Source: Firmicutes bacterium CAG:124 (GTDB lineage Bacteria; Bacillota; Clostridia; Oscillospirales; Oscillospiraceae). From it: DNA of 5,390 nucleotides. Under the pieces are notes generated by a model. That model made no database searches and was not told the origin of the DNA. It saw only the letters and a list, made by a program, of their open reading frames with translations. This document shows, piece by piece, positions 1-5,315 of the stretch. Each line of letters begins with the position of its first letter. The first letter of the stretch is position 1. The stretch is taken from contig HF990535.1 in the NCBI GenBank assembly GCA_000432135.1, forward strand, positions 5,496 to 10,885, written 5' to 3'. The position numbers and the translations under genes are program-made.

Positions 1-582
1 GAACGAGGCGTCATGGTATGTTTCAAGGGGGGGGGGGGAGTCGGCCATGATCTCGTCGACCGTCTGCACAACGGAGTCGGGCGGCAGACCGCCGTCCTTG
101 ACGGACAGATCCATGGAGCCGCGTGAGCAGTGCATCCGCATACCAAGCTCCGACGCGGCCTCGAACTGCGTCCCGATCAGATCGCCCGCGCCGACCGGGA
201 AGACATAGTGGTGGTCGAAGCAGGTCGTGCAGCCGTGCTTCATCAGCTCGCCCATACCGGTCAGGCTCGACAGGCGGATGACCTCCGCGTCGAGATTTTT
301 CCAGATCTCATAGAGCGTTTTCAGCCAGTCGAACAGCTCCATGTTCTGCACCTGCGGCAGATTGCGGGAAAACTGCTGGTACAGATGATGGTGCGTGTTG
401 ACAAGGCCCGGATAGCACAGCATATGGCCGGCGTCCAGCACCTCGTCGGCCTGCCGGTCAAGCTTCGGGCCGATGGCGCGGATGATGCCGTTCTCAGCGT
501 AGAGGTCGACATTTTCATATACGGTATCCTGCTCGTCGCAGGAGACGAGGGTTTTGATATTGCGGATCAGAAGTCGCTGCAT
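1..582 (-). CDS. 8-oxoguanine deaminase-like amidohydrolase, N-terminal part (runs off the window)
   Basis: This is the first 194 codons of a metal-dependent hydrolase of the ATZ/TRZ (cytosine deaminase-like) amidohydrolase group. It is most like 8-oxoguanine deaminase, a cytosolic purine-salvage enzyme that converts 8-oxoguanine to urate and ammonia. Visible landmarks are the PGLVNTHHHLYQ segment at residues 58-69 with the HxH metal ligands, FDWL at 84-87, GCTTCFDHHYVFP at 117-129, RGSMDLS at 154-160, GGLPPDSVVQ at 164-173 and YHDASF at 189-194. Family members are about 450 residues, so more than half lies beyond position 1. I chose the ATG at 582-580 because MQRLLIRN matches the usual family start; AAAGG at 595-599 lies about 12 nt upstream. 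An in-frame ATG at 594 would add four residues but sits directly on that purine run. Residues 183-185 are Pro-Pro-Pro, encoded by a 12-C run, where homologues usually have a charged helix. Guanine deaminase or another aminohydrolase is possible. Confidence 0.85.
   Translation of the reverse strand, partial: MQRLLIRNIKTLVSCDEQDTVYENVDLYAENGIIRAIGPKLDRQADEVLDAGHMLCYPGLVNTHHHLYQQFSRNLPQVQNMELFDWLKTLYEIWKNLDAEVIRLSSLTGMGELMKHGCTTCFDHHYVFPVGAGDLIGTQFEAASELGMRMHCSRGSMDLSVKDGGLPPDSVVQTVDEIMADSPPPLETYHDASF
27..38 (-). repeat. Homopolymer of 12 C inside the deaminase coding sequence
   Basis: The plus strand shows 12 consecutive G, which read as 12 C in the deaminase coding strand. At this length the reading frame is kept: ADS, then PPPLET, then YHDASF, which restores a recognisable family sequence. 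One extra C would place TGA immediately after the run. One C fewer would shift to a frame that stays open to the window edge but loses the YHDASF motif. The run is long enough to slip during replication, or to be a sequencing or assembly artefact. Confidence 0.9.
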
Positions 583-615
583 GGCAAAGCCCATCCTTTT
601 CGTTCAGATGCCTCT

Positions 616-643
616 ATTTTACCATGCGGGCGCGGAAAATCAA
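616..643 (-). promoter_or_regulatory. Predicted sigma-A promoter of the deaminase gene (extended -10)
   Basis: On the minus strand a TTGATT -35 (positions 643-638) is separated by 16 bp from a TAAAAT -10 (621-616), which is preceded by TGG, an extended -10 element. The predicted start is near 609, giving a leader of about 27 nt that contains the AAAGG ribosome binding site. The assignment rests on consensus matching only. Confidence 0.6.
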
Positions 644-661
644 TCGTTTATGCGATGCCGC

Positions 662-690
662 TTGCGGGCAGATGCGCAATATGATAGAAT
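662..690 (+). promoter_or_regulatory. Predicted sigma-A promoter of the XRE regulator gene (extended -10)
   Basis: TTGCGG (662-667) and TAGAAT (685-690) are separated by 17 bp, and TGA precedes the -10 as an extended -10 element. The predicted start is near 697, just before the 15-bp palindrome. The -35 boxes of this promoter and the divergent deaminase promoter are only 18 bp apart, so a protein bound here could affect both genes. Confidence 0.6.
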
Positions 691-699
691 GTATGCAGA

Positions 700-714
700 G
701 TAAATGACATTTAC
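700..714 (+). promoter_or_regulatory. Perfect 15-bp palindrome, candidate operator of the XRE regulator
   Basis: GTAAATG and CATTTAC form a perfect 7-bp inverted repeat around a central A. It starts about 3-4 nt after the predicted transcription start and ends 2 nt before the AGGAGG ribosome binding site. A dyad of this size downstream of the promoter is where an autorepressing XRE dimer would be expected to bind. An RNA hairpin is less likely, because the arms are AT-rich and the one-base loop would force several pairs open. Binding by the adjacent regulator is inferred. Confidence 0.55.
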
Positions 715-729
715 GCAGGAGGCAGTACT

Positions 730-1590
730 ATGACGCTCGGACAGAAGCTCAAGCAGACGCGGCTTGCACGCGGCATGACGCAGTCGCAGGTCGTGGGGGA
801 CCGCATCACGCGCAATATGCTCTCGCAGATCGAAAATGATCTGGCTTCGCCGTCGGTCGGGACGCTGGAATATCTGGCGTCGGTGCTGAACGTCCGGCTC
901 TCGTGGCTGCTGGCGGACGAGCAGGAGGAGGCGGAGGCCGGGCGCACGCAGCGGCTGCGGGAACTTCTGAAAAGCGGCGAGTATGCCGCCTGTCTTGAGC
1001 TTGCACCGGAGCACGCGCCGGACGACGAGCAGGCGCTGGCGCTGGCCATGGCCGCGGCGCAGTGTGCGCAGCGGGCGCTGGAGTCCGAGCGGTTCGACAC
1101 GGCGCGCCATCTGGCCCAGCGGGGGCTTGCATGGAACAACGGCAGCCTCTATGCAAGTGCAGCGCTTATGCTGCACCTGTGGGACATTCTGGCCCGGTGT
1201 GCACAAAGCGCGGGGCTGGGACAGGAGGAGGCCGCTTTTGCGGACTACCGGCAGGCCTATGCCGCGCAGCCCGTCCGCGCCCGGTACCATCTGGCCATGG
1301 CCCGCTATCAGCTTGAACGCGGGAAGACGGCAGCCGCAGAGGCGGAGCTTCGCGCAGTCCCCATGCCGCCGGAGGAAAGCCGGGCGGAATACCGCGTTTT
1401 GCAGGCACGCCTCGCGTCGGCCTCCGGCCGGTACGCGGAGGCTATGACCGCGCTGCGGCAGGCCGAACGGACAGGCCCGCTGCCAAAGCTGCTCGAACGG
1501 GAGCTGCTGCAGGCGATGGAGCTTGCCGCCCGCGAACTCCAGGACTACAAAACGGCCTACGAATGCGCCGCCCGCCAGCTCAAACTGTGA
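730..1590 (+). CDS. XRE-family transcriptional regulator with C-terminal TPR-like domain
   Basis: This is a predicted cytosolic DNA-binding regulator of 286 residues. Residues 3-62 are a lambda-Cro/XRE helix-turn-helix: LGQKLKQTRLARGMTQ, then a recognition region ending in SQIENDLASPS, then TLEYLASVLNV. After a Glu-rich linker (64-70) the remainder is all-helical with TPR-like helix pairs. The clearest are around 186-211 (ARYQLERGKTAAAEAELRAV), 219-246 (LQARLASASGRYAEAMTALR) and 255-283. An XRE domain joined to TPRs resembles RRNPP-type peptide-responsive regulators, but I see no short secreted-peptide gene beside it, so the ligand is unknown. The start is supported by AGGAGG at 717-722, 7 nt upstream. 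The gene is divergent from the deaminase and has its own promoter and a palindromic candidate operator, which suggests autoregulation and possibly control of the neighbour. The HTH assignment is firm; the targets are not visible. Confidence 0.9.
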   Translation: MTLGQKLKQTRLARGMTQSQVVGDRITRNMLSQIENDLASPSVGTLEYLASVLNVRLSWLLADEQEEAEAGRTQRLRELLKSGEYAACLELAPEHAPDDEQALALAMAAAQCAQRALESERFDTARHLAQRGLAWNNGSLYASAALMLHLWDILARCAQSAGLGQEEAAFADYRQAYAAQPVRARYHLAMARYQLERGKTAAAEAELRAVPMPPEESRAEYRVLQARLASASGRYAEAMTALRQAERTGPLPKLLERELLQAMELAARELQDYKTAYECAARQLKL

Positions 1591-1609
1591 TGCGCGGCAG
1601 CACTTTTTC

Positions 1610-1638
1610 TTGCGCTTTTTTGGCAGCTGTTGTATACT
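1610..1638 (+). promoter_or_regulatory. Predicted sigma-A promoter of the lipoprotein / zinc-ribbon / mutase genes
   Basis: TTGCGC (1610-1615) and TATACT (1633-1638) are separated by exactly 17 bp in the short gap after the regulator's stop codon. The predicted start is near 1645, leaving a leader of about 30 nt with the ribosome binding site. It probably drives the three genes that follow. Confidence 0.6.
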
Positions 1639-1660
1639 GAAAACAGGAGAAACAGACAGA

Positions 1661-1667
1661 AGGGGAG
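1661..1667 (+). promoter_or_regulatory. Ribosome binding site that fixes the lipoprotein start
   Basis: AGGGGAG lies 7 nt before the ATG at 1675. It rejects a longer reading from the TTG at 1630, which would begin inside the promoter -10 and put a polar stretch in front of the signal peptide. Confidence 0.75.
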
Positions 1668-1674
1668 TGGCTGG

Positions 1675-2646
1675 ATGAAACGGGCGGGCACGCTTCTGAT
1701 CGCCGCCGTGCTGCTCCTGACGCTCTGCGCCTGTAAGCGTGAAACGCGGCCCGCCGTGGGCCTCGGAACCTTCCATGGCGAGCAGGTCAGCGTCTATGGC
1801 GGAGACTGGCAGCCGATCGGCGAGGTCTACAACGGCCAGACCTATCTCACGCTGAACGCAGGCGGCGAGGGCGTTTTCTGCGTGGACGGTGAAGCCGCCG
1901 CGGTCGAATGGGAAACATCAGGCGAACGGCTCACGCTGACAATGGGCAGTGCGCGCTGCGAAGGGACGATCGACGCAAACACGGTCACCATCGGCTTTTT
2001 TGACGCTGATATCCGTATGAGCTTTTCCAGAACGGCCTCCGCCGCGCTTCCGCTGCTGGACAGTCTGCCGGAGCAGGCACAGGAGCCGGACGCGGATGCA
2101 GAGCCGGATCACGCGGCCTATTGGGCCGGGGATTGGTACGGCTGGCACATTGTTACCGATGCGAGCGAGGAGCTGCAATACCTGAAGGACACCGCATGGG
2201 ATGCCTGCGCGCACATCAGCGTGCGCGGGGATGCAGGAATGCTCACCGTTTGGGATACGGAGAATGAACCCGGCGAGCTTCTGCTCCGGGCAAGCGTCAC
2301 GTTTTCGGCGGGGACGACCGACGCCGGGCACATGACGGCGGACTCCGGCACGTATCTGGACTGCGATCTGACGAATGGGCTTTCCTGCGATCCTGGCGTG
2401 TCGGAGGTGCATACGTTTGACCATATGATCTGCATTTCCGGCCGTGCGGAGGATGAAAACGGCGGCTGGGTGCGCTTCCGTCTCTATCTGCGCCCGTGGG
2501 GCACGGACTGGGAGGATGTGCGCACCGGTGACACGAGCGGCTGTCTGTACCGCAATATGCTCCCGCCAGATTACGACAGCTGGTACGCGCCGTTGCTTGC
2601 GCGGGGCGTTGCCGATATGCCGGACTCATTCGGGACGGCGAAATAA
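1675..2646 (+). CDS. Lipoprotein with a lipocalin-like N-terminal region and a WYGW-type C-terminal domain
   Basis: This is a predicted surface lipoprotein of 323 residues with no named function. Residues 1-20 are a lipoprotein signal: MKR, a hydrophobic core (5-17) and the lipobox LCAC, with Cys20 as the expected lipidated residue. Residues 30-119 are beta-rich and look like the small lipocalin-like modules common in Clostridia lipoproteins (TYLTLNAGGEGVF, AVEWETSGERLTLTM, IRMSFSR). An acidic, Pro-containing linker (131-147) follows. Residues 150-320 form a Trp-rich domain: WAGDWYGW, WDACAHI, LTVWD, LDCDL, MICISG, YLRPWGTDWEDVRT, DSWYAPL. The same domain ends the next protein. Cys178, Cys230 and Cys253 are shared with that copy; Cys238 and Cys290 are not. 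The stop lies 16 nt before the next start codon, so the two genes are probably cotranscribed. The lipoprotein call is strong; any binding function is unknown. Confidence 0.88.
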   Translation: MKRAGTLLIAAVLLLTLCACKRETRPAVGLGTFHGEQVSVYGGDWQPIGEVYNGQTYLTLNAGGEGVFCVDGEAAAVEWETSGERLTLTMGSARCEGTIDANTVTIGFFDADIRMSFSRTASAALPLLDSLPEQAQEPDADAEPDHAAYWAGDWYGWHIVTDASEELQYLKDTAWDACAHISVRGDAGMLTVWDTENEPGELLLRASVTFSAGTTDAGHMTADSGTYLDCDLTNGLSCDPGVSEVHTFDHMICISGRAEDENGGWVRFRLYLRPWGTDWEDVRTGDTSGCLYRNMLPPDYDSWYAPLLARGVADMPDSFGTAK

Positions 2647-2648
2647 GA

Positions 2649-2654
2649 AAGGAG
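2649..2654 (+). promoter_or_regulatory. Ribosome binding site that fixes the zinc-ribbon protein start
   Basis: AAGGAG lies 8 nt before the ATG at 2663. The same frame is open further upstream inside the lipoprotein gene, but only this start places the CPYC zinc knuckle at the N-terminus, as expected for the family. Confidence 0.8.
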
Positions 2655-2662
2655 AACCGACC

Positions 2663-3517
2663 ATGGCGTTTTGTCCCTATTGCGGAAGCAAAATCGAGGA
2701 AACAGCGAAATTCTGTACGGAATGCGGCGCAAAGCTGACACAGCCCGAACCCACACAGCCGCAGACCACACGCGCAGACGGCTTCCCTCCCCCGCCGGAG
2801 CGGCCTGCGGCGCAGAGTGCGCCCCCGCAGAAGCCGAAGAAAAAATCCAAAGCGCCGCTGGTGATCGGGATCATCGCAGGCGTTCTGGTGCTGTCCGCCG
2901 TGCTCTGGGGGCTGGTGGGAAGGAGACTTTTCGCGCCCTATCAGCCGGCAGAGCCGGTCGATCCCTCAATGAATGCTGTCTCGCAGACGGCCTTCTGGAA
3001 CGGCAGCTGGTACGGCTGGTGGATGATCGAATCCGGGACCGGCGCCTATGAAGACAACGCAGGCAGCTGGTGGGATGCCTGCGCACAGATCGAGCTTGAC
3101 GCGGACGGAAGCGGAACGCTTACCCTGTGGGACGATTCCTGCGAGGCCGGACAGATCATCGCCGATGCACAGGTGCAGGCGAGCACCGATCTGACGACGA
3201 GCGGACGGCTCGTTTCGACGGGCGGCAGCTTCTTTGACTGCTCGCTGGACGGCGCGGACGCGTGGTACATTGACGCGGCCCCATCCGAGTCCATGCCGTA
3301 TTCCGAGATGATCTGCATCTCCGGCGTCTATACAGACCCGGAAAACAGCGAAGATTCCTTCGTCTATACGGTCTATCTGCGCCCCTGGGGCATGGATTGG
3401 GAGGATGTGCGCACGGACGACGAGACGCGCCTGCCGTATTTCTACGACGACTGGTACCTGCCGCTGATCGAAGCCGGCGCATCCATGCCGAACGCCATCG
3501 GCGGCACGCTGGCTTAA
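2663..3517 (+). CDS. Zinc-ribbon, single-pass membrane protein with a WYGW-type extracellular domain
   Basis: This 284-residue protein is predicted to sit in the cytoplasmic membrane with its N-terminus inside. Residues 4-22 are a small zinc ribbon (CPYC at 4-7, CTECG at 18-22; ligands Cys4, Cys7, Cys18, Cys21). Residues 27-56 are a Pro/Gln/Thr-rich linker. KPKKKSK at 58-63 precedes a single hydrophobic segment at about 65-86; by the positive-inside rule this puts the ribbon in the cytosol and the remainder outside. Residues 112-280 carry the domain seen in the upstream lipoprotein: WNGSWYGWW, WDACAQI, LTLWDD, FDCSL, MICISG, YLRPWGMDWEDVRT, DDWYLPL. Cys140, Cys193 and Cys218 match cysteines of the other copy; Cys160 is extra. 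Many gut Clostridia proteins with this layout are annotated only as zinc-ribbon domain-containing. The layout would suit a sensor or scaffold joining both membrane faces, but no function can be read from the sequence. Confidence 0.88.
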   Translation: MAFCPYCGSKIEETAKFCTECGAKLTQPEPTQPQTTRADGFPPPPERPAAQSAPPQKPKKKSKAPLVIGIIAGVLVLSAVLWGLVGRRLFAPYQPAEPVDPSMNAVSQTAFWNGSWYGWWMIESGTGAYEDNAGSWWDACAQIELDADGSGTLTLWDDSCEAGQIIADAQVQASTDLTTSGRLVSTGGSFFDCSLDGADAWYIDAAPSESMPYSEMICISGVYTDPENSEDSFVYTVYLRPWGMDWEDVRTDDETRLPYFYDDWYLPLIEAGASMPNAIGGTLA

Positions 3518-3557
3518 GCATATAAACGATCACACTGAAAAACGGAGGTTTACAGAT

Positions 3558-5240
3558 ATGGAACTGGCAGAAAAGCGATATGCGCAGTGGCTTGCGCAGC
3601 AGGGATTGGAGCCGGAGCTGCGGCAGGAGCTGGACGCGATGCACTCCGACGCGGAGAAGGTCACCGACGCGTTCTACCGCGATCTGGAATTCGGCACGGC
3701 GGGTCTGCGCGGCGTGCTCGGCGCAGGCACGAATCGGATGAATATTTACGTGATCCGCCGCGCGACGCAGGCGGTTGCACAGTATCTCAACGAGACGGAG
3801 CTGCCGAAGACCGTCGCCATTGGCCATGACAGCCGCATCAAGAGCGACGTCTTCGCCCGCGAGGCAGCCGCGGTCTTCGCCGCCAACGGCATCACGGCGT
3901 ACCTCTATCCCCGGCTCGAGCCTGTCCCGGCGCTGAGCTTCGCCGTGCGTCACCTGCACTGCGGGCTCGGCGTCTGCGTCACGGCCAGCCACAACCCGGC
4001 GGAATACAACGGCTACAAGGTCTACGGCTCCGACGGCTGTCAGATGACGCCGGAGGCGGCAAAGCGCGTGGTCGCGCTGCTGGAGCACATGGACTATTTC
4101 ACCAGCGCGAAGACCACGGACTTTGACGCGGCGCTGGCCGCCGGAAGCATCCGGTACATCCCCGACGAGGTGCTGGACGCGTTTGTCGACGCCGTCTATG
4201 CGCAGCGCGTGGGCAGCGGCGAGGGAATTGAAAACCTGAAGCTCGTCTACACGCCGCTCAACGGCGCGGGACTTGAATGCGTCAAAAAGCTGACGCAGAA
4301 GCTCGGCATCCGGAACATGACCATCGTAAAGGAGCAGGAGCAGCCGGACGGTCATTTCCCGACCTGCCCGTATCCGAATCCGGAGATCCGGCAGGCCATG
4401 GAGCTGGGCCTTCAGTACTGCGACCGCGTCCACCCCGATATTCTCATCGGTACCGACCCCGACTGCGACCGCTGCGGCACCGCCGTGCCGGACGGAAAGG
4501 GCGGCTACCGGCTCATTTCCGGCAACGAAATGGGCGTCATTCTGCTGGACTTCATCTGCCGCAGCCGCATCGCGAATGGCACGATGCCGGAAAATCCCGT
4601 CGCTGTCACCACCATTGTCTCGACCGATATGGTCACAGCCGTCGCCAAAAAATACGGCGTCGAGCTGCGCCGCGTGCTTACGGGTTTCAAATATATCGGC
4701 GAGCAGATCGCGCTGCTGGAGCAGGGCGGCCATCCGGAACGCTATATCTTCGGCTTTGAGGAGAGCTACGGGTACCTGTCCGGTACGCACGCACGCGACA
4801 AGGACGCGGTCAACGCTGTGCTCCTCATCTGCGAGGCTGCCGCGTGGTACGCCAAAAAGGGCATGACGCTAGGCGACGCCATCGACGCGCTCTATGCCGA
4901 GTTCGGCTGCTACTGCAACGCCCAGAAGAGCTTTGCCTTTGCGGGCGAGACGGGCATGGAGAAGATGGCCAGTCTCATGCAGGGCCTGCGCACGCAGCCG
5001 CTGCGCGAGATCGCCGGACTTCCGGTCGAGGGCTATACGGATTACGAGGCCGAGGGCACCGGCCTGCCGAAAGCGAACGTGCTGGAATACCGCCTGCCCG
5101 GCGGCAGCAAGGTCATCATCCGCCCGTCCGGCACCGAGCCGAAGATCAAGGCCTACCTGTCCGCCGTCAAGCCGACCGTGGAGCAGGCAAACGCCCAACT
5201 CGCCCGCCTGGCCGAAGCCGCCGCAAAGCTGCTGGCGTAA
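3558..5240 (+). CDS. pgcA: Phospho-sugar mutase (alpha-phosphoglucomutase / phosphomannomutase family)
   Basis: This is a complete 560-residue cytosolic enzyme of the alpha-D-phosphohexomutase superfamily. It moves a phosphate between C6 and C1 of a hexose through a phosphoserine, most likely interconverting glucose-6-phosphate and glucose-1-phosphate for UDP-glucose, envelope glycan or glycogen synthesis. All four family signatures are present: FGTAGLRG at 45-52; the active-site loop TASHNP at 142-147 with Ser144 as the phosphorylated residue; the magnesium loop DPDCDR at 300-305; and the sugar-binding GFEESYGYL at 399-407. The phosphate-binding RPSGTEPK at 522-529 closes the protein. The length fits the long Bacillota class, such as Bacillus subtilis PgcA (about 580 residues). 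The start is supported by GGAGG at 3544-3548, 9 nt upstream. The 40-nt gap from the zinc-ribbon gene has no evident promoter or terminator, so cotranscription is likely. Substrate choice (glucose, mannose or pentose phosphate, as in PGM2 relatives) cannot be settled here, so the symbol is tentative. Confidence 0.93.
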   Translation: MELAEKRYAQWLAQQGLEPELRQELDAMHSDAEKVTDAFYRDLEFGTAGLRGVLGAGTNRMNIYVIRRATQAVAQYLNETELPKTVAIGHDSRIKSDVFAREAAAVFAANGITAYLYPRLEPVPALSFAVRHLHCGLGVCVTASHNPAEYNGYKVYGSDGCQMTPEAAKRVVALLEHMDYFTSAKTTDFDAALAAGSIRYIPDEVLDAFVDAVYAQRVGSGEGIENLKLVYTPLNGAGLECVKKLTQKLGIRNMTIVKEQEQPDGHFPTCPYPNPEIRQAMELGLQYCDRVHPDILIGTDPDCDRCGTAVPDGKGGYRLISGNEMGVILLDFICRSRIANGTMPENPVAVTTIVSTDMVTAVAKKYGVELRRVLTGFKYIGEQIALLEQGGHPERYIFGFEESYGYLSGTHARDKDAVNAVLLICEAAAWYAKKGMTLGDAIDALYAEFGCYCNAQKSFAFAGETGMEKMASLMQGLRTQPLREIAGLPVEGYTDYEAEGTGLPKANVLEYRLPGGSKVIIRPSGTEPKIKAYLSAVKPTVEQANAQLARLAEAAAKLLA

Positions 5241-5256
5241 AAAATAAAAATACCTC

Positions 5257-5285
5257 TTGCAAAACCCACCCGGATATGCTATGAT
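5257..5285 (+). promoter_or_regulatory. Predicted sigma-A promoter of tRNA-Pro (extended -10)
   Basis: TTGCAA (5257-5262) and TATGAT (5280-5285) are separated by 17 bp, with TGC in front of the -10 as an extended -10 element. The predicted start near 5291-5292 gives a pre-tRNA leader of about 17 nt for RNase P to remove. The region just after the mutase stop is A-rich (5239-5252), as often seen upstream of strong stable-RNA promoters. Confidence 0.7.
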
Positions 5286-5315
5286 ACATAAGCTAATTCA
5301 ATAGCTATCCGGGTG
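5267..5315 (+). repeat. Bulged 15-bp inverted repeat overlapping the tRNA-Pro promoter and 5' end
   Basis: CACCCGGATA (5267-5276) is the exact reverse complement of TATCCGGGTG (5306-5315). After one bulged T (5277) pairing resumes with GCTAT (5278-5282) against ATAGC (5301-5305), leaving an 18-nt loop. The right arm includes tRNA nucleotides 1-7 (5309-5315) and extends 8 bases before the tRNA. The left arm covers the promoter spacer and the first half of the -10. No U-run follows the right arm, so it is not a standard intrinsic terminator. Confidence 0.8.

Noticed and set aside
27..38. Frameshift or pseudogene in the deaminase at the C run
   Set aside because: With exactly 12 C the frame continues into ETYHDASF, the expected family sequence, so the gene is intact as given.
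130..684. Open frame of 184 codons on the plus strand across the deaminase region
   Set aside because: It is antisense to the deaminase, whose conserved HHH, DHHYVFP and GGLPPD motifs are on the minus strand, and it runs through both divergent promoters.
1592..1621. Possible terminator after the regulator (GCGC...GCGC followed by TTTTTT)
   Set aside because: The stem is only four pairs around a 16-nt loop, and an alternative AGCAC/GCGCT pairing has an A-C mismatch. The same bases supply the next gene's -35 element, so a terminator is not supportable.
1630..1674. Longer N-terminus of the lipoprotein from a TTG
   Set aside because: It would start within the predicted -10 element, has no ribosome binding site and would bury the signal peptide.
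640..1776. Long open frame on the minus strand opposite the XRE regulator
   Set aside because: It covers a clear HTH/TPR gene, two promoters and the start of the lipoprotein gene, and its Arg/Pro/Leu-rich translation resembles no protein family.
2444..2662. Longer N-terminus of the zinc-ribbon protein inside the lipoprotein gene
   Set aside because: The added residues are an Arg/Cys-rich out-of-frame reading of the lipoprotein; the ATG at 2663 has a good ribosome binding site and begins the zinc knuckle directly.
3156..4790. Long open frame on the minus strand (over 500 codons) opposite the mutase gene
   Set aside because: It is antisense to a mutase with all catalytic motifs intact and crosses into the zinc-ribbon gene. 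Its translation is rich in Arg, Ala and Asp repeats with no recognisable domain, as expected of a GC-rich shadow frame.
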